Source: Paludibacteraceae bacterium
GTDB taxonomy: Bacteria > Bacteroidota > Bacteroidia > Bacteroidales > Paludibacteraceae
Direction: 5' to 3'
Assembly: GCA_024401515.1 (NCBI GenBank)
Contig: JAKSKY010000002.1
Location: 1 to 56,329 of the forward strand
DNA: 56,329 nucleotides
Of this stretch, positions 32,873 to 41,882 are shown in pieces. The number at the start of each line of letters is the position of its first letter. Position 1 is the first letter of the stretch. Both the position numbers and the translations under genes were made by a program. Below the pieces are notes generated by a model. The model searched no databases, was not told where the DNA came from, and saw nothing but the letters and a program-made list of their open reading frames with translations.

Positions 32873-34183
32873 ATGTATTTGAAAAAGTGTTTTATCCTTG
32901 CATGCGCTCTATCAGCCGCATCCGCATCCTTTGGTGAGTCAGAGACTTGGCCTTTGCAACAATGTTTTGATTATGCTTTGCAACAGAACATTAATGTACA
33001 AAAAGGTCGAATCGTTTTAGAACAAGATCGTATTTCCACCCATCAGGCTAAGGGGCAATGGTTGCCTAGCGCGAATATATCCGCTAGCCAAAGTTTGAAC
33101 AATAGCCCTTTTACGGAGATGGGATATGCCAATAATTATAGTGGCAATTATAATTTGGGAGTTTCGTGGACAGTGTTTAATGGTTTCCGTAGGAAGTACA
33201 ACATCAAGCAACAGGAGTTGCAGGAGACGATACAAGAGACTTCATTGAAATCCACGGAGGAGGATATCAAGATATCAGTTCTCTCCTGTTATCTGCAGAT
33301 TTTATATGCGAAAGAGAATGTGCAGATACGTAAAAATTCCCTAGAGACTTCGTCAGAACAACTCAATCGTTACAAGCAATTGTACGAGGCGGGTTCCGTT
33401 TCTAAGATAGATTTGTCGCAGGTGGAGTCGCAACATGTGGCTGAGACTTATCAGTTGACAGTGGCTGAGAACCAGTTGGCGAACGATTTGCTCCAATTGA
33501 AACAATTGTTGAGATTGGACTTGAATCAGGAGATAGATATTCCTTCCATGGAGTTGTCGGTGGAGCAAGTGACGGCTCAGTTGGTTAATAAGGATTCTGT
33601 TTATGCGGCTGCGTTGGCTACTCGTCCAGAAATCGCGATGGCTGAGTTGAATGAAACGATGTCGGATTTGCAGATAAAATCGGCTAAGTCAGGTTACTAT
33701 CCATCCGTTAATTTAAGTGCGGGTGTTGGAACCGGTCATCGTAACCATGTGGATTTGAGCGGTGGAGATCAGTTGAAACAGAATTTCGGCGAAAACATCG
33801 GCCTCTCTTTGAACTATGCCATCTTGGATAACCGTGAAAGGAAATCCACGCTGAGCAAAGCGAAGTTGAATCGAAATATCGCGGAGCTTGAAACGGACAA
33901 TCTGAAGGATGAACTCAAGAAGACCATTGAGTCCGCGTACTTGGATGCGCAAGCGGCGCAAATGAACTTCTTGGCGGCACAAAGCAACGAACAGGCGGCG
34001 GCTTCCACCTATGAATTGACAAAGGAGAAATTCTCTTTGGGTATGAAGAGTCCGTTTGAAATGTTGAGTGAGCGAAATACATTGCTCAATGCCCAACAAC
34101 AAACGTTGCAAGCGAAATATACGGCTATCCTCAATATGCAGATTTTACGTATATATCAAGGACTGCCGGTTGAAATAGAATAA
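32873..34183 (+). CDS. TolC-family outer-membrane efflux protein
   Basis: 436 residues from the ATG at 32873. Signal peptide MYLKKCFILACALSAASASFG. Two OEP repeats: the first from WPLQQCFDYALQQNINVQ, the second around AALATRPEIAMAELNETMSD; long Gln/Ala/Leu-rich helices between them form the periplasmic tunnel, and strand segments (YNLGVSWTVFNGFRRK, NIGLSLNYAILDNRERK) build the barrel. TolC proteins are the outer-membrane channel of tripartite pumps or type I secretion. No inner-membrane pump or adaptor gene is adjacent, so its partners are unknown. Single-gene unit. Confidence 0.92.
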   Translation: MYLKKCFILACALSAASASFGESETWPLQQCFDYALQQNINVQKGRIVLEQDRISTHQAKGQWLPSANISASQSLNNSPFTEMGYANNYSGNYNLGVSWTVFNGFRRKYNIKQQELQETIQETSLKSTEEDIKISVLSCYLQILYAKENVQIRKNSLETSSEQLNRYKQLYEAGSVSKIDLSQVESQHVAETYQLTVAENQLANDLLQLKQLLRLDLNQEIDIPSMELSVEQVTAQLVNKDSVYAAALATRPEIAMAELNETMSDLQIKSAKSGYYPSVNLSAGVGTGHRNHVDLSGGDQLKQNFGENIGLSLNYAILDNRERKSTLSKAKLNRNIAELETDNLKDELKKTIESAYLDAQAAQMNFLAAQSNEQAAASTYELTKEKFSLGMKSPFEMLSERNTLLNAQQQTLQAKYTAILNMQILRIYQGLPVEIE

Positions 34184-34234
34184 ACTTTTTCATAATAGTG
34201 TTTGTTTTCATTTTTAGAGTTAACAACTCGAGAT

Positions 34235-34268
34235 ATCGCTAGACTGTGAAGTCTGGCGATGTTTTTTT
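34235..34268 (+). terminator. Terminator of the TolC-type gene
   Basis: ATCGCTAGACT pairs with AGTCTGGCGAT around GTGA, followed by seven T. The T-run runs directly into the next promoter. Confidence 0.85.
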
Positions 34269-34275
34269 ATTTTTG
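34268..34275 (+). promoter_or_regulatory. Promoter -7 box of the membrane protein gene at 34298
   Basis: TATTTTTG starts at the last T of the preceding terminator tract; ATG follows after 22 bases. Confidence 0.6.
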
Positions 34276-34297
34276 TGACTTGTAAAAATTAATTCGT

Positions 34298-35056
34298 ATG
34301 GAGGGCTTTTCAAATATTTTTCTTTTTGCGGCGTTATTGCTTGCTATTGTCATTTTTGTCTTAATCGTTGTCTTAGGCGTGCTGGTGGTGGCTGGTGTGT
34401 TCACTGTGACCAGTGCGGCTGTTTTTGCGGCTTCTGGGAAGGAAAAGCGTTGGCCCAATCTCGCCGCATATATCGGTGGTCTTTTAGCATTTCTCATTTG
34501 GCTATCTATTTTTTCCCTTGTGAGGGATAAGTACACCATAGATACGGATAATGTTTTTGAGTATCCTCGTTATGTCCAGATCTCGGGTGATTATCAATAT
34601 CGGATAGAGCTTATGGGAGATGATGATTGTTTTTATCTATGTCGTGGGGAAGAGCCGTTGGTGACGGTTGTGGATAGTGTCGCCTTTGTGGATTCATTTT
34701 TGTATGGATGTACAAAGGATTCCTATACTATGTCGTCCGCGTTTTCCTATTTCTCGATAGATTTGCGGGATGGAATAGTCCATAGCGATTCCTCCTTCGC
34801 CAATTTGGAATTACCCGAAAATTGTGGGTTGGATAAGATGAAGGGAGGCTATGAATTTTATCACGACCAGCGTTCCTCTCATGAAAAAGGCTTTTGGGAA
34901 TTTTGGACATTGCCGTTTGGGGGCGCTTTGTTGATGGCCCTCTGTTCCGGAGGGCTTTTGAGGGTGGTAGTGGCGTGGCTGCAAGATCAATGTTTGGAAT
35001 GGCGGAGAAAACGCAGGGGAAAGCAACGGAGTGAGGGAGACTTCTCATTGGACTGA
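34298..35056 (+). CDS. Hypothetical membrane protein
   Basis: 252 residues. Two N-terminal helices (about 5-40, very Val/Leu/Ile-rich, and 50-72), a central soluble domain of ~125 residues with beta character (YVQISGDYQYRIELMGDD, SYFSIDLRDGIVHSDSS), a third helix near 205-228 (LPFGGALLMALCSGGLLRVVV), and a strongly basic tail (RRKRRGKQR). The basic tail suggests that the C-terminus is cytoplasmic and the central domain periplasmic. No family recognised. Single-gene unit between two terminators. Confidence 0.65.
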   Translation: MEGFSNIFLFAALLLAIVIFVLIVVLGVLVVAGVFTVTSAAVFAASGKEKRWPNLAAYIGGLLAFLIWLSIFSLVRDKYTIDTDNVFEYPRYVQISGDYQYRIELMGDDDCFYLCRGEEPLVTVVDSVAFVDSFLYGCTKDSYTMSSAFSYFSIDLRDGIVHSDSSFANLELPENCGLDKMKGGYEFYHDQRSSHEKGFWEFWTLPFGGALLMALCSGGLLRVVVAWLQDQCLEWRRKRRGKQRSEGDFSLD

Positions 35057-35080
35057 TTGTCCTAAATGGCGCGAATATAA

Positions 35081-35126
35081 AAGGCCCAATCGAATGATCC
35101 ATTCGGTCGGGCCTTCCTTTTTTTTC
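35081..35126. terminator. Terminator between 34298 gene and the LytTR regulator gene
   Basis: AAGGCCC/GGGCCTT with inner TCGAATG/CATTCGG pairing, followed by a long T-run on the plus strand; on the minus strand it is followed by a shorter T-rich tract. Confidence 0.85.
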
Positions 35127-35132
35127 AATGAG

Positions 35133-35855
35133 TTATACGTTCAATGCACTTAGCAAGGCATCTTTGTAGTTCTTTCCGATGGCCAATTTTTGCCCACCGA
35201 TGCTGACCATATTGCCCTCCACCGATTCGATGTTGGCTAGCGATACGATGTAGGATTTGTGGATGCGCATGAAATCTTTGGCAGGCAACTCCTCCTCCAG
35301 TTTCTTTAGGGAGTAGTAGGCGGTGATGCGGCGTTTGTCCTTCATGTGGAAAGTGACGTATTCGCTTTGTCCCTCCACATAGACCAGACTGTCGAAATCA
35401 ATCTTGTATAGTTTATAATCAGCTTTCACCATGAAGAAATCTCTTTCGGGTGTTTCTTGTGTTTGTGGAACGGACTCCTTTCTGCGGCTCTTCATTCGCT
35501 CCGAAACCTTGTTGATGGCTTGTAGGAACCGGGGAAAGGGGATGGGCTTCAATAGATAGTCCACAGCCTCTAGTTCGTAACTGTCTATGGCGTATTCCGC
35601 ATAGGCGGTGGTGAAGATGACCAAAGGTTTCTCCTTCATCGATTTGATCAGTTCCAAACCGGAAAGGTCTGGCATTTGTATGTCGGACAATATTAAATCG
35701 ATGGGCTCGTTTTGAAGCACTTCCATCGCCTTGATGGCATTCTCGCAGGTGCCCACTAATTGTAAAGAGGGAACTTTGGATACATATTCCGAGAGTAGTT
35801 TCCTGGCAGGAAACTCGTCGTCGATGATCAGTGTTCTGATTAAATCATTTTCCAT
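35133..35855 (-). CDS. LytTR-family response regulator
   Basis: 240 residues. Receiver domain residues 5-120: LIIDDEFPARKLL, phosphoacceptor Asp in DLILSDIQMPDLSG near 55, Thr in VIFTTAYAEYAI and Lys in DYLLKPI. LytTR DNA-binding domain ~140-238 (VYVEGQSEYVTFHM, FMRIHKSYIVSLANI, VSIGGQKLAIGKNYKDAL). It binds promoters as a phosphorylated dimer. It overlaps the sensor kinase gene by 11 bases, a typical pair. Targets are not apparent from the neighbourhood. Confidence 0.95.
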   Translation of the reverse strand: MENDLIRTLIIDDEFPARKLLSEYVSKVPSLQLVGTCENAIKAMEVLQNEPIDLILSDIQMPDLSGLELIKSMKEKPLVIFTTAYAEYAIDSYELEAVDYLLKPIPFPRFLQAINKVSERMKSRRKESVPQTQETPERDFFMVKADYKLYKIDFDSLVYVEGQSEYVTFHMKDKRRITAYYSLKKLEEELPAKDFMRIHKSYIVSLANIESVEGNMVSIGGQKLAIGKNYKDALLSALNV

Positions 35856-36960
35856 ATTCGTTTGGTAATTTAATGGTTAATTCAAGGTTGAATAATTGGT
35901 CGCTATCATCGATGTTCAAGTCGTAGTTGCCTGGGTAAATCAGATCTAGGCGTTTTTTGACGTTGTCGATACCGATGCCTTTAATGTGCTTTTGTTCACG
36001 CTTCACGCTTCGTTTGCTGTTTTGCGCCACAAAGCATAACTGCTTGGCGGTTGCTGTCAGTTTGAATTTCACGAAAGCATTCTCCTCGATGCCGATGCCG
36101 CTATATTTGAACGCGTTCTCCACGAAGGGTTGCAACAGCATAGGCGCAATGAAGATGCTCTCTGGCGAAATCTCTTTGTCGAAAGTGACATTGATCTCCT
36201 TCTCGTGACTATATCGTTGGAATTCAATGTAATTTTCCAAATAGTTGATTTCCTCATTGAGGGAGATGCGGTTCTCCTTTGATCCGTATGTGACGTAACG
36301 GAGCATTTCTGAAAGCGTCAAGACACTGTCCGCCGCATTTTTATCTCCCATATACACCATGGAATATATGTTGTTCAATGCGTTGAAGAGGAAGTGAGGA
36401 TTGATTTGCGAGCGAAGAAAGTTCAACTCCAATTGTACCTTTTCTTGTAGAATGGATACTCTTTGTTCCTCCATCTCCTGTGTCCTCTTGCGGTAATGGA
36501 GAAGTATGGATACCAACATTGCGCCTGTCAACATGATGGTCACCTTCCATTGGGAAGAGAGTCTCAGTCTGTCGTCGGTTGTCTCCTCCTCGTCTTCAAA
36601 GAAGGCGTGCGTCTCGGACGGGAGGCGAATGTCCAATAAGGCGTCGTCGTCATAGACCATCTCCGGACTGTGGGCCGAGATGGTCGCGTCCTCTAGGTGG
36701 TAGGCTAAGACAGAGAATGAGGCTACCAAAAGAATAGCGGATAGGAAGAAGAGCGCCATTCTGTTTTTCCTCAATAGAAGAGGAAATAGAATCGTCCTGT
36801 TGACGAGTGTGATGAGGAACATACTGGCAGTTAATAGAGCCGCCAATTCCACGGAGAGGAGGAGATCATACGAGATGTTGCTGAATGTCAGCAATGCGAA
36901 GACTGCCAACCATACAGACATTTCAATGATATGCTGTTTCCAAAATTTTATGATGCTCAT
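35845..36960 (-). CDS. LytS-like sensor histidine kinase
   Basis: 371 residues from the ATG at 36960 (the open frame extends six codons to a TTG). Three or four hydrophobic segments in the first ~170 residues anchor it; the loop between ~75 and 135 is acidic and probably periplasmic. The His_kinase domain (PF06580) has the phospho-His in RSQINPHFLFNALNNIYSM near 200, an N-box-like PFVENAFKYSG, and a short G-box KGIGIDNVKKRLDLIYPG. It phosphorylates the downstream LytTR regulator. The signal sensed is unknown. Confidence 0.93.
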   Translation of the reverse strand: MSIIKFWKQHIIEMSVWLAVFALLTFSNISYDLLLSVELAALLTASMFLITLVNRTILFPLLLRKNRMALFFLSAILLVASFSVLAYHLEDATISAHSPEMVYDDDALLDIRLPSETHAFFEDEEETTDDRLRLSSQWKVTIMLTGAMLVSILLHYRKRTQEMEEQRVSILQEKVQLELNFLRSQINPHFLFNALNNIYSMVYMGDKNAADSVLTLSEMLRYVTYGSKENRISLNEEINYLENYIEFQRYSHEKEINVTFDKEISPESIFIAPMLLQPFVENAFKYSGIGIEENAFVKFKLTATAKQLCFVAQNSKRSVKREQKHIKGIGIDNVKKRLDLIYPGNYDLNIDDSDQLFNLELTIKLPNEYGK

Positions 36961-37145
36961 CTCTCTTGTTTTCACCAAAATTGCGAAAAATTATTGAAAA
37001 TAGAAAAATAAAATCAGTGAAAACCGCTGTTGATAGGGTGAAAATGGCACATTCATTTGGCAGAAGGTTTCTCTTGGTTTGTTTATAAAACTCCTAGTTT
37101 TGTTATTTTTTGGGAAAAATAGATAGCCTAATGGATAAAAAACAC

Positions 37146-37153
37146 TAAATTTG
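37146..37153 (+). promoter_or_regulatory. Promoter -7 box of pheS
   Basis: TAAATTTG, 30 bases before the ATG at 37184. Confidence 0.7.
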
Positions 37154-37183
37154 CAAGATTAAAAAGAAATTTTTGGATAAAAG

Positions 37184-38203
37184 ATGAAAGAGCGTATTAA
37201 CAAACTTTTAGGTGAGATAAAGAATTTGCACGCCTCTAGCAAGGAGGAATTGGAATCATTACGTATCAAATATTTGAGTAAGAAGGGTGAGGTCTCTTCT
37301 TTGTTTAACGATTTCAGAAACGTCTCCAACGAGCAAAAGAAGGAGATGGGACAATTGCTTAATGATTTGAAGAATTCCGCACAGGAGAAAATCAATGAGT
37401 TGAAGTCTTTGTTGGATAATACGTCTGAGAAGGATGAAAACTTGGATTTGACCAGAACGCCTGATCCTGTGGAGTTGGGTACACGTCATCCTCTTTCTAT
37501 CGTTAAGAATGAAATTGCGGATATCTTTTCCCGTCTAGGTTTTGTTGTGGCTGAGGGACCGGAGATTGAGGACGATTGGCATGTCTTCTCCGCTTTGAAC
37601 TTCCCGCCAGAGCACCCTGCCAGAGATATGCAGGATACTTTCTTCATCACCAGAGAACCCGATGTGTTGTTGCGTACGCATACTTCATCCGTGCAATCAC
37701 GTATCATGACCAGCCAAGAACCTCCGATTCGCGTCTTGTGTCCTGGCCGTGTTTATAGAAATGAGGCCATCTCTTACCGCGCGCACTGCTTCTTTCATCA
37801 GGTAGAGGGCCTTTATATCGACAAGAACGTCTCTTTTGCTGACTTGAAGCAGGCGCTTCTTTATTTTGCGAAGGAGATGTTCGGAGAGGGTACAAAGATT
37901 CGTTTACGTCCTTCATATTTCCCATTCACAGAACCATCCGCTGAGATGGATATCTCTTGTAACCTTTGTGGCGGAAAGGGCTGTGCGTTCTGTAAGGGAA
38001 CCGGATGGGTGGAGATCCTCGGTTGCGGAATGGTCGATCCTAACGTTTTGGAAAATTGTGGCATTGATAGCAAGGTATATACCGGATATGCGTTCGGTAT
38101 GGGTATCGAGCGTATCACTAACTTAAAGTATCAGGTTAAGGATTTGCGTATGTTCTCGGAGAACGACGTCAGATTCTTGAACCAATTTAAATCAGCTTAT
38201 TAA
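37184..38203 (+). CDS. pheS: Phenylalanyl-tRNA synthetase alpha subunit
   Basis: 339 residues. An N-terminal coiled coil (1-~85, Lys/Glu-rich) binds tRNA. The class II core includes HPLSIVKNEIADIFSRLGF, motif 2 region VYRNEAISYRAHCFFHQVEG, a four-Cys loop CNLCGGKGCAFCKGTGW near 260 that is common in this subgroup, and motif 3 AFGMGIERITNLKY. It charges tRNA-Phe with the beta subunit, whose gene is not adjacent. The bactofilin gene follows within 38 bases. Confidence 0.97.
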   Translation: MKERINKLLGEIKNLHASSKEELESLRIKYLSKKGEVSSLFNDFRNVSNEQKKEMGQLLNDLKNSAQEKINELKSLLDNTSEKDENLDLTRTPDPVELGTRHPLSIVKNEIADIFSRLGFVVAEGPEIEDDWHVFSALNFPPEHPARDMQDTFFITREPDVLLRTHTSSVQSRIMTSQEPPIRVLCPGRVYRNEAISYRAHCFFHQVEGLYIDKNVSFADLKQALLYFAKEMFGEGTKIRLRPSYFPFTEPSAEMDISCNLCGGKGCAFCKGTGWVEILGCGMVDPNVLENCGIDSKVYTGYAFGMGIERITNLKYQVKDLRMFSENDVRFLNQFKSAY

Positions 38204-38241
38204 TATCAACACTGAATTTGTTTAAACTTAAATCTAATATC

Positions 38242-38628
38242 ATGGGAATTGGAAAGGACACTATGCCGATGGGTACTGAGCACAATACTTTGGCTTACGG
38301 TACGAAAGTAGTCGGCGATATCCAAGCTGAAAATGATTTCAGATTGGATGGCTCCGTTGAAGGCACTATCATTTGTAAAGGAAAAATTATCATTGGAACA
38401 AAAGGCGTTATGCAAGGAACGATGACTTGCGCCAATGCGGATGTGATGGGAACTGTTAAGGGTAAGATGGTGATTGCCGATACCCTCTCATTGAAGTCCA
38501 CAGCTAGGGTAGAGGGAGAGATCATCACAAAGACGCTCTCGATCGAGCCTCAAGCTGTTTTCTCCGGTACTTGCGACATGACCAACAAGGGTGCGGCAGG
38601 AGCTCCAGTTACTTCTCAGCCAAAGTGA
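38242..38628 (+). CDS. Bactofilin
   Basis: 128 residues from the ATG at 38242 (a TTG at 38218 is in frame). The core is a right-handed beta helix with repeated short strands: TKVVGDIQAENDFRLDGSVEGTI, KGKIIIGTKGVMQGTM, ADVMGTVKGKMVIADTLSL, and ARVEGEIITKTLSIEP, with Gly at turns. Flanking tails are short and disordered. Bactofilins polymerise without nucleotide and often localise cell-wall enzymes. It follows pheS and precedes a terminator. Confidence 0.92.
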   Translation: MGIGKDTMPMGTEHNTLAYGTKVVGDIQAENDFRLDGSVEGTIICKGKIIIGTKGVMQGTMTCANADVMGTVKGKMVIADTLSLKSTARVEGEIITKTLSIEPQAVFSGTCDMTNKGAAGAPVTSQPK

Positions 38629-38650
38629 AAATAGAATGGTAAAACGTAGA

Positions 38651-38691
38651 AAGGGGATGTGTTAAACTGACAAGTTGACACATCCCTTTTT
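38651..38691 (+). terminator. Terminator after the bactofilin gene
   Basis: GGGATGTGT and ACACATCCC arms with an inner AACT/AGTT pair, followed by T-run. Confidence 0.85.
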
Positions 38692-38818
38692 ATTTAAAAG
38701 AGAACTATATTTGGAATACATAAATAATCCCGTGTGATTTTAACTTGTACGAGTCGGTGTTTTTAGAAAAAAAAACTAAAAATATTTGTTGTTATTTTGA
38801 TAAAAATCTAGTATTGTG

Positions 38819-38826
38819 TATTTTTG
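38819..38826 (+). promoter_or_regulatory. Promoter of the C10 protease pair
   Basis: TATTTTTG with TTTG (38796-38799) exactly 19 bases upstream, a perfect Bacteroidota promoter; ATG at 38889 gives a ~55-base leader. Confidence 0.75.
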
Positions 38827-38888
38827 TGTTGTTAAGATTTATTGATTTTTCTACTCCTTGTCATGGAGTGTAGGAAGTCAGTGAAGAA

Positions 38889-40853
38889 ATGAGAAAGTTT
38901 GAAGGACCATTTATGAATATGATAAGAAGTTTATTTAATTCGTCTATCAGAAAGAGGAATATAGCGGTAATAATTACAATCTTATTTTTTTGCCCGCTTT
39001 ACGATGTTGAAGCCAAGATGGTTGACCTCGAAGAAGCAAAAAAAGTTGCTTGTAATTTCATGAAAAGATCGTTTGGAAGAGCTGATGAAGTGAAGAGTGT
39101 TGTGACTTTCGACACGCTAAATGTTACCACTATGTATGCCTTTAATTTTCACAATGGAGGTTATGTGTTAACATCGGGAAGTTTAATGTCTGATCCAATA
39201 CTTGCATATTCTGAAACAGACCAATTTTCGCCCAAGGATAGTATAGGAAATGAGAATTTATTGATTTTTTTAGAGGCATGTGAAAAAGAGGTTATAAACA
39301 GAGAACAGAAACAGCTAAAAGGTCTAAGTGTTGAATCTCAAGAAAAATGGGAATCCTGGGAAGTTGATTATTACTACCCTCCTGTATATGGACAAGAAAG
39401 TCTTGTGGAGGAAGTTTTTGATTTACTTTATAAGCCAAACATTGGGAAAGCAGTTCAGTGGATGCAATCTGGTTGCGAGGGTGTGTGGCTTACTTACAAT
39501 CGAGAAACTGATACTTACACAAGCAACAATACACGTGACATTTGCTATAACAAAATGATGCCTACTGTTGGATCTTGTGAACATGCTGTCGCAGGATGTA
39601 CACCTACAGCTTTGTCTCAAGTAATGTGGAAATGGGAATGGCCTAACTCTGTTTCGTATACTTACAAAGATTCTCAAATAAATAGCGCATATACATGGGA
39701 TTCTATGCCTCCTATGCTAACAGTGGAATCAACCGTCAGAAACATGATAGAGGTGTCTACGTTAATGCGAGATTGTGGGTATATGCTAGATGCAGAGTAT
39801 GGTTGTTCGGGCACTAGTGCTTCGAACGAGTATATTTTCCCGAACATGATATCAAGCGGTCTAATCGACTATTCCGCTTATAGAAATATCTACACCGAGG
39901 AGTTTTCTAAAAGATATAATAGAAATGATAGTGATACTTATCCCATGTCAGAGTGGGTGAGTTTTATAATAACAGACCTGATTGCAGGAAGACCTGTCAT
40001 TGTGGCATCGGTGTCTCATGCCTTTGTCGTAAGTGGATTTCAAAAAAGAGATGACGGATACTATTTCTATATAAATTATGGATGGGGCGTAAAACAAAAC
40101 AAAAACGGATATTACAATCTTGATTTCACTACTGATAATACAATTAATGATGCTCGGAAATCAGCATTAATAGGGTTGTCTCCCAAAAAAAACAATGATA
40201 ATCATGAGCATGATATTCATGCTACTTGTGTCCAATCAACGATTGGTGAGCACGGGAAATTATCTTTTTATGTGGAAAATGCCAACTCATACATATTAAA
40301 AATCAAATATTTGAAAAATATTGTCAAGGGTTACACTAGTAGGAATGGAGTGCCTACGTCATGTCAATACCAGAACCTTCCTCAAGAGATAATTATTGAT
40401 CGATTATCTGGCAATGTCTTTTCCGATGGTGTTGTTGATGTTTGGTACAAAAATAATGTTCAGTTGGAATATGAGTATGAGACTGTGTGCGATAAATTTA
40501 CAGCACCGACAATGTACGAGGTTACCTTCATGAATAACTATGGTCAGATTGTTACTTATGAGGGAACTTTTAGCCCTGAGAACAGTGTAATAACAACAGT
40601 AGAAGATGGAGCGATACAGGATGAAGTTTCTGTATATCCTAACCCATCGACAGGAATAATCAATGTCAGTTCTCATTGCCATACTCTTTCAAAGATAACA
40701 ATATATGACATTCTGGGAACTGGAGTTAAAACTTTTGATACTCAAAAAAGAACTAAGTATGAACTTGATTTATCGGATTGTTCATCAGGTTGTTATTATG
40801 TTGCTGTCGAAACAGATGAGTCTAAAATTGTCAAACGAATAATTATCAAATAA
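38889..40853 (+). CDS. C10-family (streptopain/interpain-like) cysteine protease, T9SS-sorted
   Basis: 654 residues. A signal sequence follows a basic N-terminus (NIAVIITILFFCPLYDVEA); in-frame ATGs at codons 9 and 11 may be the true start. Residues ~43-110 are the streptopain-type prodomain (inhibitor I69 fold; LEEAKKVACNFMKRSFG). The catalytic domain covers ~180-435: nucleophile Cys237 in VAGCTPTALSQVMWKWEWP, His377 in VASVSHAFVVSG, and the GWGVKQNKNGYY segment. A beta domain and a T9SS type A sorting domain follow (VYPNPSTGIINVSS to VKRIIIK). Such enzymes (SpeB, interpain A) degrade host and complement proteins. It is markedly A/T-rich compared with pheS upstream. Confidence 0.93.
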   Translation: MRKFEGPFMNMIRSLFNSSIRKRNIAVIITILFFCPLYDVEAKMVDLEEAKKVACNFMKRSFGRADEVKSVVTFDTLNVTTMYAFNFHNGGYVLTSGSLMSDPILAYSETDQFSPKDSIGNENLLIFLEACEKEVINREQKQLKGLSVESQEKWESWEVDYYYPPVYGQESLVEEVFDLLYKPNIGKAVQWMQSGCEGVWLTYNRETDTYTSNNTRDICYNKMMPTVGSCEHAVAGCTPTALSQVMWKWEWPNSVSYTYKDSQINSAYTWDSMPPMLTVESTVRNMIEVSTLMRDCGYMLDAEYGCSGTSASNEYIFPNMISSGLIDYSAYRNIYTEEFSKRYNRNDSDTYPMSEWVSFIITDLIAGRPVIVASVSHAFVVSGFQKRDDGYYFYINYGWGVKQNKNGYYNLDFTTDNTINDARKSALIGLSPKKNNDNHEHDIHATCVQSTIGEHGKLSFYVENANSYILKIKYLKNIVKGYTSRNGVPTSCQYQNLPQEIIIDRLSGNVFSDGVVDVWYKNNVQLEYEYETVCDKFTAPTMYEVTFMNNYGQIVTYEGTFSPENSVITTVEDGAIQDEVSVYPNPSTGIINVSSHCHTLSKITIYDILGTGVKTFDTQKRTKYELDLSDCSSGCYYVAVETDESKIVKRIIIK

Positions 40854-40854
40854 T

Positions 40855-41811
40855 ATGAGATGCTTCTTCCTTTTTTTATCGTTGTTGTATTCGGCAATAT
40901 CATTCGCATTTAATAGTCTCGATTCTGCGTTAGACTTTGTATATGAATATTCTTCAGACACTATTTGGGGAAGTAAGTTGCCAGAGGGGGTTACTTATCG
41001 TGTTGGTGTGATAGAGCGTGATATTGATGTGGTCATTAATGAGAGGTATACTGAGTTAGATACCTTCTCTGTGCCTCAAAATCATTATGTGTTTTTCGTT
41101 ACGACACCAGAAAATGTTGGTTTCGAAGGAGAATCTCCTCTCGTTTCATATCTTTTCTTATCCAAGGAAGATTCATCGTATGTAGTCATAGATACAGTGG
41201 GAAATCCAGAACATTATATGAAATGGGATATAGTAAGAACCAATGGAAGAGTGTTGGCAAATCAGGCTGTGTCTGATTTGTCAAGTCGCATCAGTTATTA
41301 CATACAAACGGAGAACTCCATATATGATGTATATCTTATAGAAGACACCACCAATCTTTATTTGGTTGATTGTGCGGAGTATTTGAGGGAGGATATTGAT
41401 TTAAGAAACGCTTGGACTTTCATCATTGATACACATGACGGATCTTGTTTGAGTGTCAATTATTTCAGGGACAGAATTGAGAACGTTATGATATTTAGTA
41501 TGATCGCTACACCATTTGGCACAATGACGGATTTTTCTTCAATTGATGGCTTCAAATTAGTTTTGAGCAATCCTAATGGGGTAAGAAAAATCAAATCAAA
41601 ACTAGATATTACTCTTTCCCCTAATCCCGTGTCCGATGAGGTTTGTGTAAACATCGATAATTGTTCCCTAACATTGCTCTCTCTAGATGGGAAAATATTG
41701 AAGGAAGTGAATGACAACAAGGTGTCTATTGGAGAGTTTCAGTCAGGTTTGTACCTGTTAAAGATAGATGAAAAGGACCGTTCTACAATAAAAGAAATAA
41801 TTAAAGAATGA
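40855..41811 (+). CDS. T9SS-sorted secreted partner of the C10 protease
   Basis: 318 residues. Signal peptide MRCFFLFLSLLYSAISFA. The mature part (about 20-240) is beta-rich, acidic and matches no family I know. The C-terminal ~75 residues are a T9SS type A sorting domain (ITLSPNPVSDEVCVNIDN, LLSLDGKIL, FQSGLYLLKID, ending IKEIIKE). It begins one base after the protease stop, so it is co-transcribed. Streptococcal SpeB is followed by its inhibitor Spi, and Bacteroides C10 enzymes have companion inhibitors, so an inhibitor or accessory role is possible; this is inference from position. Same low G+C as the protease. Confidence 0.75.
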   Translation: MRCFFLFLSLLYSAISFAFNSLDSALDFVYEYSSDTIWGSKLPEGVTYRVGVIERDIDVVINERYTELDTFSVPQNHYVFFVTTPENVGFEGESPLVSYLFLSKEDSSYVVIDTVGNPEHYMKWDIVRTNGRVLANQAVSDLSSRISYYIQTENSIYDVYLIEDTTNLYLVDCAEYLREDIDLRNAWTFIIDTHDGSCLSVNYFRDRIENVMIFSMIATPFGTMTDFSSIDGFKLVLSNPNGVRKIKSKLDITLSPNPVSDEVCVNIDNCSLTLLSLDGKILKEVNDNKVSIGEFQSGLYLLKIDEKDRSTIKEIIKE

Positions 41812-41823
41812 TGACTTTTTCTA

Positions 41824-41862
41824 CGATAAAAAAAGACGCATCATTTTGTATGGTGCGTCTCT
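41824..41862 (-). terminator. Terminator of the DUF3276 gene
   Basis: GACGCA/TGCGTC stem; on the minus strand it ends in a run of seven T. The plus-strand side has only a weak tract. Confidence 0.75.
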
Positions 41863-41882
41863 CTATAAGGTTAGGGATGGAA

